Below, in pieces: positions 1-8,345 of a stretch of 64,000 bases of DNA. The stretch lies in assembly GCA_023428755.1 (NCBI GenBank), contig JAEYWX010000012.1, positions 62,001 to 126,000 of the forward strand. Reading direction: 5' to 3'. A program made the translations under genes and the position numbers. Source of the DNA: Bacteroidota bacterium. Lineage in GTDB: Bacteria > Bacteroidota > Bacteroidia > Chitinophagales > Chitinophagaceae. The stretch's first letter is position 1, and each line of letters starts with the position of its first letter. The notes under the pieces were generated by a model. That model ran no database searches. It worked only from the letters and a program-made list of their open reading frames with translations, and was not told where the DNA came from.

Positions 1-2
1 AC

Positions 3-239
3 CAGCGGGATGAATCAGTAACTGTGCCGTATTATAAACATATTGGCATGTATGGATTTCGTAAAAAAACGCTTCTTGCATTCACCCAATTACCGGCCTC
101 TTTGCTGGAAAAAACAGAAAAATTAGAGCAATTGCGGCTGTTGGAGAACGGAATTTCGATCCGGATGGCTGTTACTGAACCGGTTGGTGTATCCATTGAT
201 ACTCCGGCAGATCTGGAGAAGGCACGGAAATTACTCTAA
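3..239 (+). CDS. kdsB: 3-deoxy-manno-octulosonate cytidylyltransferase, C-terminal part
   Basis: Only the last 78 residues lie in the window; the reading frame is open to the left edge, so the gene begins upstream. KdsB activates KDO as CMP-KDO for lipopolysaccharide core synthesis in the cytosol. The family signature of this end is clear: PYYKHIGMYGFRK, then the ETEKLEQLRLLENG helix and the closing VSIDTPADLEKAR segment that lines the sugar-nucleotide site. The first in-frame start codon inside the window (GTG at 24) is internal and not a real start. A hairpin with a T-run follows about 100 bases after the stop. Confidence 0.9.
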   Translation, partial: QRDESVTVPYYKHIGMYGFRKKTLLAFTQLPASLLEKTEKLEQLRLLENGISIRMAVTEPVGVSIDTPADLEKARKLL

Positions 240-342
240 GTAAAAACCGCTAACTTTTAAAAAAAACCGCAAAACATTTTCAGATTCTCGAAAACGTTTC
301 TATCTTACACTCGGTTTTTCATAGGATATTGGATTTTAAAAC

Positions 343-373
343 GGGGCAGGATTTCTATCTGGCCCCTTTTTTA
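343..373. terminator. Shared terminator between kdsB and nadA
   Basis: GGGGC at 343-347 pairs with GCCCC at 362-366 and is followed by a run of T. A short A-run precedes the stem, so the hairpin may serve both convergent genes (kdsB rightward, nadA leftward). The stem is short, so it is only moderately convincing. Confidence 0.6.
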
Positions 374-396
374 TTTTATACCCTTTCCGGAAAAAA

Positions 397-1413
397 CTAA
401 ATCAATCCAAATTGTGCACTTAATTCAAGCATACGGTCAATTGGTTTTTTAGCAGCCAACCGTAATTCTTCATCCATTGTAATTTCCGGCATTTCATATT
501 CCATACAGAGGTAAATTTTTTCCAGTGTATTGCGTTTCATGTGCGGACAATCGTTGCAGGCACAGGCATTATCCGGTGGCGCAGGAATAAATGTTTTATG
601 CGGATTACTCTTGATCATTTGGTGCAGGATTCCTGTTTCAGTAGCTACAATGTATTCCTGGCTGGCATCTTTCTCTGTATACTTCAGTAATTGAGTTGTG
701 CTGCCAATAAAATCTGCAAGCTTTAATACAGGTTCCTCACATTCGGGGTGTGCAATGATTTTAGCTTGCGGATGACGGATCTTCATCTTTGTAATTTTTT
801 CTACACTAAAAATTTCATGCACCATGCAGGCACCATTCCACAGTACCATGTTGCGGCCTGTTACTTTGTTGATGTATGCACCGAGGTTTTTATCGGGCGC
901 AAAAATGATCTTTTGTTCTTTGGGTAAGCTTTCTACAATTTTTTGTGCATTACTGCTGGTGCAAATAATATCACTCAACGCTTTTATACCCGCACTGCAG
1001 TTGATGTAAGAAATCACGAGGTGATCGGGATGTTGTTGCTTGAACTGTTCAAAGAGTGGCGGCGGACAACTGTCGCTGAGCGAACAGCCGGCTTTCAGAT
1101 CAGGAATCACCACTTTTTTGGTGGGGTTCAGGATCTTTGCCGTTTCAGCCATAAAATGTACACCGGCAAACACAATAATGTCTGCATCAGTTTTTTCCGC
1201 CTTTTGCGCCAGTCCTAAACTGTCGCCAATATAATCAGCAACATCCTGGATATCCGGCTCCTGGTAATAATGCGCCAGGATAATTGCATTTTTTTCTTTT
1301 TTGAGTCGTTCAATTTCAGCGAAAAGGTCTAACTCCGGGTTGAGCTCAATATTTAAAAATCCATTTTTTTCAACGTTTAACTTTGGATCCGTTACAAGCA
1401 TTTTGTTCATCAC
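397..1413 (-). CDS. nadA: Quinolinate synthase NadA
   Basis: Condenses iminoaspartate with dihydroxyacetone phosphate to quinolinate in de novo NAD synthesis; a cytosolic 4Fe-4S enzyme. At 338 residues it has normal length. Visible signatures are HYYQEPDIQDVADYIGDS near residue 48, PDLKAGCSLSDSCP (Cys110), WNGACMVHE (Cys196), AHPECEEPV and CACNDCPHM (Cys284-289). Cys110, Cys196 and one cysteine of the last cluster are the expected three iron-sulfur ligands. Two Met codons open the frame (1413 and 1410); either could be used. No nadB or nadC lies beside it, but nadD, a later step of the same pathway, is at 29.8 kb. Confidence 0.97.
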   Translation of the reverse strand: MMNKMLVTDPKLNVEKNGFLNIELNPELDLFAEIERLKKEKNAIILAHYYQEPDIQDVADYIGDSLGLAQKAEKTDADIIVFAGVHFMAETAKILNPTKKVVIPDLKAGCSLSDSCPPPLFEQFKQQHPDHLVISYINCSAGIKALSDIICTSSNAQKIVESLPKEQKIIFAPDKNLGAYINKVTGRNMVLWNGACMVHEIFSVEKITKMKIRHPQAKIIAHPECEEPVLKLADFIGSTTQLLKYTEKDASQEYIVATETGILHQMIKSNPHKTFIPAPPDNACACNDCPHMKRNTLEKIYLCMEYEMPEITMDEELRLAAKKPIDRMLELSAQFGLI

Positions 1414-1433
1414 GCTTTATTTAAATTTGATTC

Positions 1434-1945
1434 GAAACTATGCTAAATTTTTTTAGCTGTTTTGCCTTAGTATCTCTTAATAGATATCTTTTTATTTAAA
1501 AATCTATTACTATTATAGATGTGAATTGGTGGATATCTGTACAACTAATGGTTTTGCAAAGTTAGTATTGCAATGTTTATACACATCAATTCCCACATCA
1601 TCCACATTGGCAAATACAATACGAGTAAGGTTTCTGTGTGGTTGTTCACAACTGTGGATTCAAATCTGTTTGTAAAACTAGCTGGTTACTTTCTCCTTTT
1701 TTCTGTGTGATCGGTAAGGGGATAAATGGGCGGTTGTTAACGCAGGTTGAGCCGTCCGGTTTAAACCAAAGAGATGTCAACGATCCATCCAGTAACTTAT
1801 CCCGTTGAAAAAGGCATATATCCACAGCTTTTGATTGTTATTCACAGGGGTATTGTGAATAGGTAAATCCACTTTTTGAAACTTCGTGCTTCCTCTTTTC
1901 TAAAACCTTTACCCTGTGCAGCTTACGGGAGTTTTCCACAATTTG
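1434..1945. other. Candidate chromosomal replication origin (oriC)
   Basis: This long gene-free stretch lies between divergent genes. It begins with a very AT-rich tract (about 1434-1530), then carries many 9-mers close to the DnaA box TTATnCACA. Perfect boxes are TTATACACA at 1577-1585 and TTATTCACA at 1838-1846. One-mismatch boxes are at 1598-1606, 1642-1650, 1818-1826, 1932-1940 and, on the minus strand, 1854-1862; a two-mismatch box is at 1653-1661 (minus). An AT-rich unwinding region beside clustered DnaA boxes is the standard origin layout. dnaA itself is not in the window, which is not unusual in this phylum. Confidence 0.6.
1557..1564 (-). promoter_or_regulatory. Possible -7 element for nadA
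   Basis: On the minus strand this reads TAACTTTG, a full match to the Bacteroidota -7 element TAnnTTTG. A possible -33 TTG lies 22 bases upstream (1587-1589), slightly wider than usual. It would give nadA a leader of roughly 140 bases reaching into the origin-like region. Confidence 0.4.
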
Positions 1946-1973
1946 TTCAAACCTCATTTTCCCCCTATTTTTG
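1942..1973 (+). promoter_or_regulatory. Promoter of the PpiD/SurA-like gene
   Basis: TTTG at 1942-1945, a 20-base spacer and TATTTTTG at 1966-1973 match the Bacteroidota sigma consensus exactly. It sits 33 bases before the ATG at 2006, which supports that start rather than an upstream one, and it overlaps the rightmost part of the origin-like region. Confidence 0.75.
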
Positions 1974-2005
1974 CCGCTCACTTTTATAACGTACAATATA
2001 CTATT

Positions 2006-4129
2006 ATGTCGATTATTCAGCAGATTCGTGAAAAGTATGCAGCTGTGAGCATTGCTGTGATTGCTTTGAGCCTTATCGGATTTATCCTAACAGACTACTT
2101 TGCCGGCCGTGGTAGTGGAGCCGGTTCGCAACCAACTTCCATTGGTTCCGTAAACGGAAAAGATGTGGATGTTACCGCATTCAACGATCGTTTAACAGAG
2201 ATGGAGAACGGATACCGTCAGCAGGGAATGGATGTAAACGATGAAATGCGTCAGCAATTGATCGAAATGCTTTGGACAAATGAAATTGAAGAAACGATTC
2301 TTACCGCTGAATATGAAAAGCTGGGCTTAACATTTTCCGGTGCTGATTTGAACGATGCATTGTACGGAAGTAATCCTCCACCGGTATTGGCACAGCAGTT
2401 TAAAGATCAGCAAACAGGTGCATACGATGCGAACGCAGCCCGTCAGTTCATCAACTCCATGCGTAAGAAAAAGGCAAACGATCCGCAGCGCATGTACGTT
2501 GAGCGTAATATTATTGATTATCTTATCCAGAACGGTTTGCGTACAAAGTATGGTGCGTTGTTAGCTGGAAGTGCGTTTTATCCAAAATGGCTGAGTGATA
2601 AAGATCTGAACGATCAGAGCAGCATTGCTTCCATCAGCTATGTGGCGATTCCTTATACAACAATCAGCGACAGTGCAGTAAAAGTGACCGACGAAGATAT
2701 TAATGCGTACGTACGTAAACATAAGAATGAATTTAAACAGGAAGAAAGCCGTGCTATTTCCTATGTATTATTTGATGCGGCACCAAATGCTGCCGATTCA
2801 ATGTTTGCATTAACCGAAGTGAATAAACAAAAGGATGCATTTGCAGCATCAACTGATCCTGCACAATTCCTGGTTGCTAATAATTCAAGCACTGCTTACT
2901 ACGATGGATTTGTATTGAAATCGAGCTTACAGGTACCGAATGCAGATTCGATCCGCAGTTTGCCCATTGGCGGATTGTTTGGACCCTACCAGGATGGAGG
3001 TAGTTATGTAATTGCAAAAATGATCGCCAAGCGTGATATGCCTGATTCCGTAAAATGCCGTCACATTTTAATTGGTACCAGAGATCCGCAAAGCGGTCAG
3101 CCTATCATGGACGACAGTACTGCTAAAGCAAAAGCGGATAGCATTGCAGGTGCAATTGCAAAAGGTGCCGACTTTAAAACACTGGCGGCACAGTTTTCAA
3201 CTGATCCGGGCAGTAAGGATAAAGGTGGTGAGTACGAATTTACATCGCAGCAATTTGGAAGTATTGCCAAAGAATTTGCTGAATTTATTTTCTACAATCC
3301 AAAAGGAAGTAAGAAAGTTGTAAAGACTGATTTTGGGTATCATGTAATGGAAGTAATGGATCAAAAGAAAATTGAACCTGCTTATAAAATTGCTTATTTC
3401 TCACGTGCGGTTGAACCAAGTGATGAAACCATCAGCACTGCCAGCACAGCTGCTGCACAGTTTGCTGCAGAAAGCCGCAATGCAAAACAATTTGATGCAA
3501 CTGTTGTATCTAAAAAGTTAGTTCCCCGTGTTGCTGAAGTTCGTCCAAACGATTATTCAATTATCGGATTGGGCAGTGCACGTAGCCTGATCAAGTGGGT
3601 GTATGAAAATAAAGTAGGTAACGTATCAGAGCCCACCAACCTCGGTGATAAATTTATTGTTGCCCTCATTGCAGAAGCAAAAGAAGAAGGTTTGCCCGAT
3701 GCTAAAACAGCACGTATCCAGGTTGAAAGCATTATCCGCAATCAGAAGAAAGCAAAAGAGATCATCGGAAAAATTGGTAACAACAGAGATCTCAATGCAA
3801 TTGCAACTTCATTCAAAACTAATGTGCTGAATGCCGATAGTATTTCATTCTTCTCACCATTTATTCCTGGTGTAGGTATGGAACCAAAAGTAACCGGAGC
3901 TGCATTTAACCCCGGCTTTAAAGGAAAAGTAAGTGAGCCAATTGCGGGTAACAGCGCTGTGTATGTGATCAACACAACCAATGTTGGTTTAGTACCTGCA
4001 GGAAATGCAGATTACACTGGTCGTCGTTTGCAAATGGAACAGGGTATGAAACAGAACGGACCCAACGCAGCCTTACAATCTTTAACAAAAGCAGCAACTG
4101 TAAAAGACAGAAGGATCAAGTTTTATTAA
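2006..4129 (+). CDS. PpiD/SurA-type periplasmic peptidylprolyl isomerase
   Basis: A 707-residue membrane-anchored folding factor for exported and outer-membrane proteins. A single N-terminal helix (about residues 10-32, rich in A, I, L) anchors it. A SurA_N-like helical domain follows, with the VNGKDVDVTAFNDRLTEME opening. A parvulin domain lies in the middle (KCRHILIGTRDP through TDFGYHVMEVMDQKK), and a second chaperone-like region ends the protein. The layout matches the PpiD-like proteins common in Bacteroidota. The ATG at 2006 is chosen because it opens the anchor (MSIIQQIREKY) and follows a good promoter; in-frame codons further upstream lie in the promoter itself. Confidence 0.9.
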   Translation: MSIIQQIREKYAAVSIAVIALSLIGFILTDYFAGRGSGAGSQPTSIGSVNGKDVDVTAFNDRLTEMENGYRQQGMDVNDEMRQQLIEMLWTNEIEETILTAEYEKLGLTFSGADLNDALYGSNPPPVLAQQFKDQQTGAYDANAARQFINSMRKKKANDPQRMYVERNIIDYLIQNGLRTKYGALLAGSAFYPKWLSDKDLNDQSSIASISYVAIPYTTISDSAVKVTDEDINAYVRKHKNEFKQEESRAISYVLFDAAPNAADSMFALTEVNKQKDAFAASTDPAQFLVANNSSTAYYDGFVLKSSLQVPNADSIRSLPIGGLFGPYQDGGSYVIAKMIAKRDMPDSVKCRHILIGTRDPQSGQPIMDDSTAKAKADSIAGAIAKGADFKTLAAQFSTDPGSKDKGGEYEFTSQQFGSIAKEFAEFIFYNPKGSKKVVKTDFGYHVMEVMDQKKIEPAYKIAYFSRAVEPSDETISTASTAAAQFAAESRNAKQFDATVVSKKLVPRVAEVRPNDYSIIGLGSARSLIKWVYENKVGNVSEPTNLGDKFIVALIAEAKEEGLPDAKTARIQVESIIRNQKKAKEIIGKIGNNRDLNAIATSFKTNVLNADSISFFSPFIPGVGMEPKVTGAAFNPGFKGKVSEPIAGNSAVYVINTTNVGLVPAGNADYTGRRLQMEQGMKQNGPNAALQSLTKAATVKDRRIKFY

Positions 4130-4149
4130 TTGAATCATTATCGATACTG

Positions 4150-4181
4150 AGTGGGCATAACTTAAGTTATGCCCATTTTTA
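4150..4181 (+). terminator. Terminator of the PpiD/SurA-like gene
   Basis: Perfect inverted repeat: arm 4152-4163 pairs with 4164-4175, a 12-base palindrome half centred on CTTAAG, followed by a T5 run. It lies 20 bases after the stop codon. Confidence 0.85.
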
Positions 4182-4288
4182 TGCACAGTAGTTTTACGAT
4201 AGAAAGAATGAAAAAATACGTGGCTGATACATGGTAAAAAGGGAAGTTGCATATTTGAAGTAATTTTACTATCCAAATCGCAAATAAT

Positions 4289-4807
4289 ATGAGCAGTGTG
4301 ATAGTAAATAAAGTAGCAGAAAGCGCCTTGCAAACCATCGATCTGGAAGCATGGATACCAACCGAAGAACCTGTAGTGTTTGATCTGAAAGATTTTCTTT
4401 TCATGGAATTGATTGTGAAGGAAAAAGAATTCAGAGCTTCCTTACAGCAAACAGATACAGCTGTTTTTAAAGACAAAGTTGTGTTGGTTACCTGCAGTGC
4501 GGATGCCATTATTCCCATGTGGGCGTATATGCTGGTAGCATCATTGTTGCAGCCGGTAGCGAAAGAAGTAGTGCTGGCATCAAAAGAAGAATGGAAAAAG
4601 CGAAAGTTGTTAGAAGCAATTGCAGCACTGGACATTTCTGTTTACAAAGATCAGCGGGTTGTAATAAAAGGCTGTGGAGATGAACCGATTCCTGAAGCAG
4701 CTTATCTTGAAATTACCAGCCGCTTAAGACCTATTGTGAAAAGCATTATGTACGGAGAACCTTGTAGCACCGTTCCTATTTATAAACAACCAAAACCAAC
4801 TGTGTAA
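4289..4807 (+). CDS. DUF2480 family protein
   Basis: A 172-residue cytosolic protein with no signal peptide or membrane segment. It matches my recollection of DUF2480, a Bacteroidota family without assigned function: opening VNKVAESALQTIDLE, the FDLKDFLFMELIVKEKEFR segment, and a repeated pattern of VVLVTCSADAIIPMWAYM and VVIKGCGDEPIPEAAYLEI, which looks like an internal duplication. The two CSAD/CGDEPIP loops are the best candidates for a functional site. Seven bases separate it from the next gene, suggesting co-transcription. Confidence 0.75.
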   Translation: MSSVIVNKVAESALQTIDLEAWIPTEEPVVFDLKDFLFMELIVKEKEFRASLQQTDTAVFKDKVVLVTCSADAIIPMWAYMLVASLLQPVAKEVVLASKEEWKKRKLLEAIAALDISVYKDQRVVIKGCGDEPIPEAAYLEITSRLRPIVKSIMYGEPCSTVPIYKQPKPTV

Positions 4808-4813
4808 TCATCA

Positions 4814-5155
4814 GTGCCACTTAACGACTTTCGTAACTACCACCCTTACCGGCTTACCCCAAGGCAGCGCAAGTTTTTGAAGCAATGGGAAAAAAGACGT
4901 GAGATCCCACGGTGGAAATATATTCTCTATCACGGAGTGTTACGGGAGGGGCTTATCTGTATGCTGTTGATCAAGTTTCTGCAGTTCATTTTTGATCCAC
5001 AGGCATTCACCGGTTTTTATTTTAATGTGATGGGCATCGTATTCCTGGTGCTTGAAATATGCTTCTGGTTAGGAGGAGGAGGAATTATTGGCTGGTTTAA
5101 ACACCGCAGTTTTGAAACTGAATATGAAATGCTCAAAAGCATGGAGCATTTTTAA
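4814..5155 (+). CDS. Small integral membrane protein of unknown function
   Basis: 113 residues with a GTG start six bases after the DUF2480 stop. The N-terminal third is basic and rich in aromatic residues (YHPYRLTPRQRKFLKQWEKR). Two membrane helices follow (about residues 42-62 and 69-92, the second ending in a GGGG turn), and the tail is charged. I do not recognise the family. Tight spacing suggests an operon with the DUF2480 gene, and it converges on the RidA gene with only two bases between stops. Confidence 0.65.
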   Translation: MPLNDFRNYHPYRLTPRQRKFLKQWEKRREIPRWKYILYHGVLREGLICMLLIKFLQFIFDPQAFTGFYFNVMGIVFLVLEICFWLGGGGIIGWFKHRSFETEYEMLKSMEHF

Positions 5156-5157
5156 CA

Positions 5158-5676
5158 TCAATCTTCTATTTCCACAATCATTTCTATTTCTACTGTAATG
5201 TTATTGGGCAATGCTACCATACCCATCGCAGCTCTTGCATGTTTTCCTTTTTCGCCAAACAATGCAACCAGCAGATCACTGCATCCATTGATCACTTTTG
5301 GATGATCCATAAAATCGGGTAGACAGTTGACATAGCCATTTACTTTTACAATACGTTTTACTTTACTGAGGTCGCCGCCCAATGCATCTTTTAAACTTGC
5401 AATTAAACTAAGTGCAGTTATTTTAGCTGCTTCATATCCTTGTTCAATTGTACGATCCTGAGGAACCTTACCGGTTATATTTGTGCCATCGGCTTTTGTG
5501 GGCCCATGGCCGGCAAGGAAAATCAGGTTTCCCGTTCGTACATATTTTACATAGTTGGCAATGGGCTTACTGACAGGAGGTAGCTCCAGGCCCATCTGTT
5601 TTATTTTTTCATCAACGGTTTGTGCCTGTAATGATACAGCACAGCAACAAAGCAGCAATGCTAGAAAATGTTTCAT
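5158..5676 (-). CDS. Exported RidA (YjgF/UK114) family protein
   Basis: RidA proteins are trimers that deaminate reactive enamine/imine intermediates or bind small metabolites. The core from about residue 20 shows the family features: ANYVKYVRTGNLIFLAGHGP, the middle YEAAKITALSLIASLKDALG, and VNGYVNCLPDFMDHPKVING leading to ARAAMGMVALPNNITVEIEM. Unusually for RidA it has a signal peptide, KHFLALLLCCCAVSLQAQ, so it should act in the periplasm. I start at the ATG at 5676 because it opens that signal; eight more codons lie upstream in frame. corA lies 35 bases upstream on the same strand. Confidence 0.85.
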   Translation of the reverse strand: MKHFLALLLCCCAVSLQAQTVDEKIKQMGLELPPVSKPIANYVKYVRTGNLIFLAGHGPTKADGTNITGKVPQDRTIEQGYEAAKITALSLIASLKDALGGDLSKVKRIVKVNGYVNCLPDFMDHPKVINGCSDLLVALFGEKGKHARAAMGMVALPNNITVEIEMIVEIED

Positions 5677-5711
5677 ATAAAAATCAGTTGAAGAATACAA
5701 TTACATCAGCA

Positions 5712-6833
5712 TTAAAACCAGCCTCTTTTCCTGAAAAGATAAAGCATTACAACGGGTATTACAATCATCATTCCACAGGCCAGATAAAAACCCCATTTGT
5801 GATGGGCGTATGGTATTACATCAAAGTTCATCCCAAACATACCGCCAATCACCGTTGCCGGCGCCAGCAAGCAGGTAACAATCGCCATTACTTTCATCAC
5901 CTCATTCATCTTCAGGTTCACATTGCTCAAATACAGATCGTGTAAGTTCATCATCATATCACGATAGTTTTCAGCAAGGTCATTTGCCTGCACAATATGA
6001 TCGTAAATATCTTTGAAATACTTTTCGGTTCGTTCTTCCAGCAAATCACTTTCACTTCGTAGAATGCCGTTGATCATATCTCGAACCGGTGCAATATTTC
6101 GTTTCAGTACGATCATTTCTTTGCGCAGCTGATTGATTTTTGCCAGCGACCGTTTATTGGCATTGCGGATAATATCTTCTTCCAGTAATTCAATTTTATC
6201 ACTCAGCTTTTCCATCACCACAAAATAGTTATCAACGATCATGTCAATGAGCGAATAGAAAAGATAATCGGTTCCGCTTTGCCTGATCTTGTTGTTGCGG
6301 AACTGCAGTTTATCACGCAGCGGATTAAATACATCTCTTGATGCATCTTCCTGAAAGCTGAGTACAAACTTTTTTCCAAGCACGATCGATATCTGTTCTG
6401 TTTCAACGGCAGATTCTTTTTCATTGAAGTATAACATATTCAGCAAACAAAAGATCACACCATCAATGTCATCCATTTTTGGCCGTTGCCCGATGCTCAG
6501 AATATCTTCGAGCACCAGGGAGTGTACATCGAAATGCGCACAGATTTCTTCAATGTCCTTCCGTCGTATTCCGTCCACATTGATCCAGGTTACACTTGCT
6601 GAATGTTTGTATAGTAAGGCATCTCTTACCTGGTCGAGTTTCTGCTGATGCAGGTTTTGTGCATCGTAATCATACACATACAAATTAATATGATCGGGTT
6701 CTTTACGCTGTGGTATTACGGTAGGGTTTACATGCAGAATACGTTTGGTTCTGAGCAGATTAAACGGGTTCAGCACAAGTTCTAAATAGGAGCTGCGGTT
6801 TGCCATAACGAAAGTTTGAACGAATTTAAACAT
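5712..6833 (-). CDS. corA: CorA-type Mg2+/Co2+ channel
   Basis: Pentameric inner-membrane divalent cation channel. The large N-terminal cytosolic domain carries the WINVDGIRRKDIEEICAHF and HSLVLEDILSIGQRPKMD motifs. A long helix (about 190-300) leads to two C-terminal membrane segments, the first ending in the selectivity motif GMN within GGMFGMNFD. The tail LYLFRKRGWF is typical. Length of 373 fits. The start is uncertain: M at 6833 or the in-frame M at 6806 (MANRSSYLE), and no ribosome-binding site decides it. Confidence 0.92.
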   Translation of the reverse strand: MFKFVQTFVMANRSSYLELVLNPFNLLRTKRILHVNPTVIPQRKEPDHINLYVYDYDAQNLHQQKLDQVRDALLYKHSASVTWINVDGIRRKDIEEICAHFDVHSLVLEDILSIGQRPKMDDIDGVIFCLLNMLYFNEKESAVETEQISIVLGKKFVLSFQEDASRDVFNPLRDKLQFRNNKIRQSGTDYLFYSLIDMIVDNYFVVMEKLSDKIELLEEDIIRNANKRSLAKINQLRKEMIVLKRNIAPVRDMINGILRSESDLLEERTEKYFKDIYDHIVQANDLAENYRDMMMNLHDLYLSNVNLKMNEVMKVMAIVTCLLAPATVIGGMFGMNFDVIPYAHHKWGFYLACGMMIVIPVVMLYLFRKRGWF

Positions 6834-6872
6834 TCATTACGCATCTTCACAAGTGTTATGTAGCTTTAAGAC

Positions 6873-7364
6873 ATGATGCGATATCTCACAACCCTTTGTT
6901 TTGTTGCACTTGTTGTGGCCTGCAACAACGAAGCTTCCAAAGAACCGGGTGCTGCAGAAGTTACCCCTCCACAACAATGGTTTGTAACCGATACTGTAAT
7001 TGTTTGGGATTGCAGTGCAGAAGACAAAGACAGAAAGAAGATTTTTTCGCCAAGAGATTCTGTTACAGTTCCGGAGGCTTTAATTAATGGCGTTAATAAA
7101 ACGTACAGCGAAATGAAAATTGAATTCGACCGTTTAACGGCAGATACGCTGTTTGTAAAAATTCCGGAAGCTACCTGGTTAACTGACAGGGCCGGGAATA
7201 CAGGAGCTGAGCAATATCTATCTTTTGCTGCGTTAAATCTGCTCGAAACAAAAGGTGTAAAGTATGTGCACTTTGATTTTACTGCCGGCGTACATGCACG
7301 ACCCAGCACCTGGAGTATGAATGATTTCAGTGACTGGACCTTAAACCCATCATCGGTTCAATAA
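6873..7364 (+). CDS. Lipoprotein of unknown function
   Basis: 163 residues beginning with a type II signal peptide (RYLTTLCFVALVVAC; lipid-bearing Cys at residue 17). The mature part is acidic and contains no domain I recognise, but it has a recognisable end (VHFDFTAGVHARPSTWSMNDFSDW). A near -7 element (TAGCTTTA) stands just before the start. Six bases separate it from the beta-lactamase-fold gene, so the two are probably co-transcribed. Confidence 0.7.
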   Translation: MMRYLTTLCFVALVVACNNEASKEPGAAEVTPPQQWFVTDTVIVWDCSAEDKDRKKIFSPRDSVTVPEALINGVNKTYSEMKIEFDRLTADTLFVKIPEATWLTDRAGNTGAEQYLSFAALNLLETKGVKYVHFDFTAGVHARPSTWSMNDFSDWTLNPSSVQ

Positions 7365-7369
7365 CGAAT

Positions 7370-8245
7370 ATGAAACAATGTATTCTGTTGTTTGCACTCC
7401 TTGCCGGAATGCAATTTTCTAAGGCACAACGAACCGATCAAAAGTTACAACGGAAAGTAGAAGCGCTGATCAAAGGCTTTCAAGGTGATATAGGAATTTA
7501 TGTAAAGAGTTTAAAAACAGGTAAGGTGGTTGCCATCAATGCCGATTCTGTTTTTCCAACAGCAAGTATGGTAAAAGTGCCGATCCTTGTTGGTATTGTT
7601 GACAAACTGAATAAAGGCGAATTGAATTATCATCAATCCCTTGAATACAACGATTCGCTTTTGTACGAGGGTGTTGATATACTTGGTTCATTTAAAAACA
7701 AGGAGAAGATCGATCTTCCAAAAGTGTTGATGCTGATGCTTACTACCAGCGATAACACGGCCAGTCTATGGTTACAAAGCCTGGCAGGAACCGGAACTCG
7801 TATTAACCAACTATTGGACAGTCTTGGTTATAAATACACAAGAGTAAATTCCAGAACTCCCGGTAGGGAAGCGAACCGAAGCAGGTATGGGTGGGGGCAA
7901 ACAACAGCGTATGAAATGGCCAACCTTCTGGAGCGTATTTATAAAAAAGAAATTTTCAGTGACAGCAGTTGTATCCGTATGATGCGGTTACTCGGTCGGA
8001 ATTACTGGGATGAAGAAGGACTGTCGGCCATTCCTCCAACCGTTGAAGTGTTTAGCAAAAACGGAGCAGTGAATGCAAGCCGAAGTGAAGTAATGCTGGT
8101 AAACGCACCACATCATCCCTATGTTGTTTGTATTGTAACGAAGAATAACATAGACCAAAGCTGGACCACAGCCAACGAAGCCTGGACCTTAACAAGGAAA
8201 TTATCGGCACTTCTATGGAATTATTTTGAACCCCGGATGAAGTAA
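7370..8245 (+). CDS. Class A beta-lactamase-fold serine hydrolase
   Basis: Exported enzyme of 291 residues with signal peptide KQCILLFALLAGMQFSKAQ. All three active-site motifs of the penicillin-recognising fold are present: SxxK as SMVK (Ser66-Lys69), SDN at 127-129 and K-N-G at 230-232 in place of KTG. The region expected to hold the deacylation glutamate reads PGREANRSRYGWGQTT, unlike the ExxLN of classical TEM-type enzymes, so antibiotic hydrolysis cannot be assumed. It may be a muropeptide-acting or generic serine hydrolase. Confidence 0.8.
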   Translation: MKQCILLFALLAGMQFSKAQRTDQKLQRKVEALIKGFQGDIGIYVKSLKTGKVVAINADSVFPTASMVKVPILVGIVDKLNKGELNYHQSLEYNDSLLYEGVDILGSFKNKEKIDLPKVLMLMLTTSDNTASLWLQSLAGTGTRINQLLDSLGYKYTRVNSRTPGREANRSRYGWGQTTAYEMANLLERIYKKEIFSDSSCIRMMRLLGRNYWDEEGLSAIPPTVEVFSKNGAVNASRSEVMLVNAPHHPYVVCIVTKNNIDQSWTTANEAWTLTRKLSALLWNYFEPRMK

Positions 8246-8345
8246 CAGTACAACATCCCTTAAAAATTATCGTTAAATACAAACTTAAAATCCAAATTGG
8301 TCTTTACTTTGAACCAATAGAACCAACTACCAAAATCCTGAATAC

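Noticed and set aside
1916..2005. Upstream extension of the PpiD-like protein
   Set aside because: The added 30 codons run through a consensus promoter and precede the natural membrane-anchor start.
7370..8245. Antibiotic-resistance beta-lactamase
   Set aside because: The SxxK, SDN and KxG motifs show the fold, but the omega-loop glutamate region is atypical, so resistance cannot be claimed.
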